From: Spirochaetaceae bacterium
Lineage (GTDB): Bacteria > Spirochaetota > Spirochaetia > DSM-27196 > Salinispiraceae
Direction: 5' to 3'
DNA: 6,658 bases
Assembly: GCA_007129335.1 (NCBI GenBank)
Contig: SKVS01000062.1
Span: 1 to 6,658 of the forward strand
A program made the position numbers and the translations under genes. A model generated the notes under the pieces. The model was not told where the DNA came from and made no database searches. It was given only the letters and a program-made list of their open reading frames with translations. This document shows positions 5,367-6,658 of this stretch, piece after piece. Each line of letters opens with the position of its first letter. The first letter of the stretch is position 1.

Positions 5367-6095
5367 ATGATTTACAGCCACATTAAAGCTATACTCTTCG
5401 ACAAAGACGGTACCGTTATAGACTTCATGCATACCTGGTATCCCCTGTTTTCCCGGTTCGTCCAGGGTCTTGCCCAGAGGGCAGAACTGCAACCCCAGGA
5501 AGCCCGGGCACTGGCCCACGATTTAGGGGACAGGGACGATGATCTGAGTCCCGACAGCGTGTTTGCCCACGGAAGTTTTCAGGACATTTTGCAGATCATC
5601 CAAAACCATGCGCCGGGATTCAAATACGAGGACATGGTACAAGCCTTCCAGGATGGTTTTTCCGGCCACGAAATCGATGCAAAGCCCATCGGGCAGGTCA
5701 GACAAACCCTGGAAACCTTAAAACAGCGGGGCTATCTGATCGGATTAGCTACCGCCGATGATGATGCAAACACCCGCCATACCCTCGGCAGGGCGAATTT
5801 GCTGGATCTGTTTGAATTTCTGGGAACTCACAATTCAGTAAAACAGGGCAAACCTCACCGGGAACTGATGGATCTGTTCTGTCAGACCTACGGACTAGAG
5901 CCCGCCCAGGTTGCCATGGTGGGAGATACCCGCCGGGACATGGAGTTCGGCCGGAACTCCGGGGCTGGGCAGTGCATATTCGTCAGAACCAGTTTTCCTG
6001 ACACCAATGCAGAAGCTTTGGCCCATACGGTTCTGGATACGGTGAATCATATTCTTGGGGATATTGGGGATGCTGAGAATACTGGGGATGAATAA
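5367..6095 (+). CDS. HAD family hydrolase, phosphoglycolate phosphatase-like
   Basis: Intact, 242 residues. All four HAD motifs are present: ILFDKDGT (nucleophile Asp12 and Asp14), LATADD (Thr129), KQGKPH (Lys162) and VGDTRRD (Asp187, Asp191). A helical cap of about 80 residues lies between motifs I and II, as in subfamily IA enzymes such as Gph. The likely reaction is hydrolysis of a small phosphate ester via a phospho-aspartate; the substrate cannot be told from sequence. The start is uncertain: GTG at 5361 adds two residues, while ATG 5367 is chosen as the more common codon; neither has a good binding site, suggesting translation coupled to iadA 31 bases upstream. The C-terminus ends in an acidic repeat tail (LGD-IGD-AEN-TGD) encoded by tandem 9-bp units. 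Confidence 0.9.
   Translation: MIYSHIKAILFDKDGTVIDFMHTWYPLFSRFVQGLAQRAELQPQEARALAHDLGDRDDDLSPDSVFAHGSFQDILQIIQNHAPGFKYEDMVQAFQDGFSGHEIDAKPIGQVRQTLETLKQRGYLIGLATADDDANTRHTLGRANLLDLFEFLGTHNSVKQGKPHRELMDLFCQTYGLEPAQVAMVGDTRRDMEFGRNSGAGQCIFVRTSFPDTNAEALAHTVLDTVNHILGDIGDAENTGDE
6054..6089 (+). repeat. Four tandem 9-bp units at the end of the HAD gene
   Basis: Units CTTGGGGAT, ATTGGGGAT, GCTGAGAAT and ACTGGGGAT stand head to tail and in frame, coding LGD, IGD, AEN and TGD. The third unit has diverged most. The array ends six bases before the stop codon. Confidence 0.7.
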
Positions 6096-6098
6096 TTG

Positions 6099-6132
6099 AT
6101 CGGGTAATCCAACAGGGTGGGGCGATTTTTTT
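6099..6132 (+). terminator. Possible weak terminator after the HAD gene
   Basis: ATCG (6099-6102) can pair with CGAT (6123-6126), and ATCC (6107-6110) with GGGT (6115-6118), followed by seven T (6126-6132). The stem is broken by an internal loop, so strength is doubtful, but place and T-run fit the end of an iadA-HAD transcript. Confidence 0.35.
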
Positions 6133-6134
6133 GA

Positions 6135-6156
6135 CCAGGCCTGAAAATCAGGCTGG
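6135..6156. repeat. Hairpin at the end of the EAL remnant
   Basis: CCA-g-GCCTGA pairs with TCAGGC-TGG around AAA: nine pairs with one bulged G. It contains the EAL stop codon. On neither strand is it followed by a T-run, so it is not called as an intrinsic terminator. Confidence 0.5.
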
Positions 6157-6432
6157 AGCAGCAGGCAGGGGTTCGGGACGGGAAAAATAATACCCTTGCA
6201 CCCCATCGCAGCCCGCTTGAACCATGAGTTCAAGTTGCTCCGGAGTTTCAACTCCCTCGGCAATAACCTTGTACCCCAGGTTCTGGGCAATTTGGCAAAT
6301 GGACTGAACGAGTACTAACTGTTTAGGGTTGGTGGTAACTTCGCTGACAAAGGATTTATCAATTTTTAATTCGGTCAGAGGAAGTTTGCCTATGTAGGAC
6401 AGGGACGAATAGCCTTTGCCAAAATCATCCAT
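6148..6432 (-). pseudogene. EAL domain (c-di-GMP phosphodiesterase) fragment, C-terminal part only
   Basis: 94 residues reading MDDFGKGYSSLSYIGKLPL, ELKIDKSFV, VIAEGVET and GCDGVQGYYFSRP: the second half of an EAL domain, through to a natural stop at 6148. The first half, including the EAL signature and first metal ligands, is missing. Upstream of the DDFG motif (above 6432) the same frame is simply antisense to the Doc remnant and has no EAL similarity. It would not be active. The full enzyme cleaves cyclic di-GMP to pGpG. No start codon with a binding site is available. Confidence 0.88.
6423..6432. other. Breakpoint joining EAL and Doc remnants, about 10 bp shared
   Basis: AATCATCCAT encodes N-H-P of the Doc motif on the plus strand and, read on the minus strand, M-D-D of the EAL DDFG motif plus part of F. 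Both protein families match right up to and through this stretch, then stop. It is therefore the join between two unrelated genes, overlapping in bases that suit both. Confidence 0.7.
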
Positions 6433-6626
6433 TTGTTGATGGGAATAAGCGAGTCGCCTTCGCGGTGACTGCAATTTTTTTGCGGATGAATGGCTTCCGG
6501 ATACAAGTTAAGCCAGACAACGGAGAGAGTTTTTTAATTCAGAAAGTTATCGGTCAAAAAGCTTCCATTGAAGATATCGCCGACTGGGTCGAAAAACACA
6601 TGAAGATTGTCAACACCAGTTCCTAG
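6423..6626 (+). pseudogene. Fic/Doc family toxin fragment, C-terminal half
   Basis: From 6423 the plus strand reads NHPFVDGNKRVAFAVTAIF, then LRMNGF, and ends IEDIADWVEKH plus a short tail at the TAG 6624-6626; 67 residues. HPFVDGNKR is the complete Fic/Doc catalytic loop, and the K before the last R is the Doc type. The family (death-on-curing, toxin-antitoxin) modifies host targets; phage P1 Doc phosphorylates EF-Tu. The upstream half, including the antitoxin-facing region, is missing: before 6423 the frame reads LCQ and other residues unlike the family, antisense to the EAL fragment. No start codon or antitoxin (Phd-like) gene is visible. Bases 6627-6658 hold nothing recognisable. Confidence 0.85.
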
Positions 6627-6658
6627 GCCCTTTCTCTAAATTGTAACCATTCTGTAGA

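Noticed and set aside
6452..6481. Terminator-like stem (AGTCGCC / GGTGACT) followed by seven T
   Set aside because: It lies inside the Doc coding remnant (GNKRVAFAVTAIF) and is explained by those codons; no transcript needs to end there.
1..6658. tRNA, rRNA, CRISPR array or riboswitch
   Set aside because: No cloverleaf, regularly spaced repeats or known aptamer core was seen on either strand.

Overview
The window is about 6.7 kb of bacterial DNA of moderate GC with AT-rich spacers. It mixes intact metabolic genes with broken, mobile-type genes. An Rpn-type nuclease (TIGR01784/PDDEXK_2) beside a DUF4143 AAA ATPase, a YitT membrane protein and a diguanylate-related EAL fragment is a set often met in spirochaetes and some Firmicutes. 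That is only a hint; no marker gene fixes the taxon.

Layout from left to right. Bases 1-163 are non-coding, with a 16-bp palindrome and a hairpin over a ribosome binding site. Bases 164-1376 are the remains of one Rpn family nuclease/transposase gene, cut into three by two small non-coding insertions (455-577 and about 758-912). Removing the first insertion plus one 7-bp flanking repeat restores the reading frame exactly; removing the second also leaves the frame open, giving a protein of about 306-308 residues. Bases 1529-2830 encode an intact AAA ATPase with a DUF4143 domain, behind an extended -10 promoter. Bases 3033-3998 (minus strand) encode a YitT family membrane protein. It diverges from iadA (isoaspartyl dipeptidase, 4148-5335), and a HAD phosphatase (5367-6095) follows iadA closely, probably as an operon. 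The right end (6148-6626) holds two gene stumps: the C-terminal half of an EAL domain on the minus strand and the C-terminal half of a Fic/Doc toxin on the plus strand. Both lose their N-terminal parts at the same point, where about 10 bp reads correctly in both genes.

The main discovery is the pair of insertions in the nuclease gene. Both are bounded by CAGCAATT / AATTGCTG inverted ends, and each end folds into its own hairpin. They lie in opposite orientation relative to each other. The best matched hairpin differs at two positions between the copies, with both changes compensated on the other arm. This looks like a non-autonomous, structure-conserved mobile repeat that I do not recognise as a named family. 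A third lone copy of the 9-base left end (CCAGCAATT) abuts the stop codon of the AAA gene.

The intact genes suggest peptide turnover (IadA), phosphate ester hydrolysis (HAD) and an unknown membrane function (YitT). The flanks look like genome-decay zones with repeat insertions and illegitimate joins.
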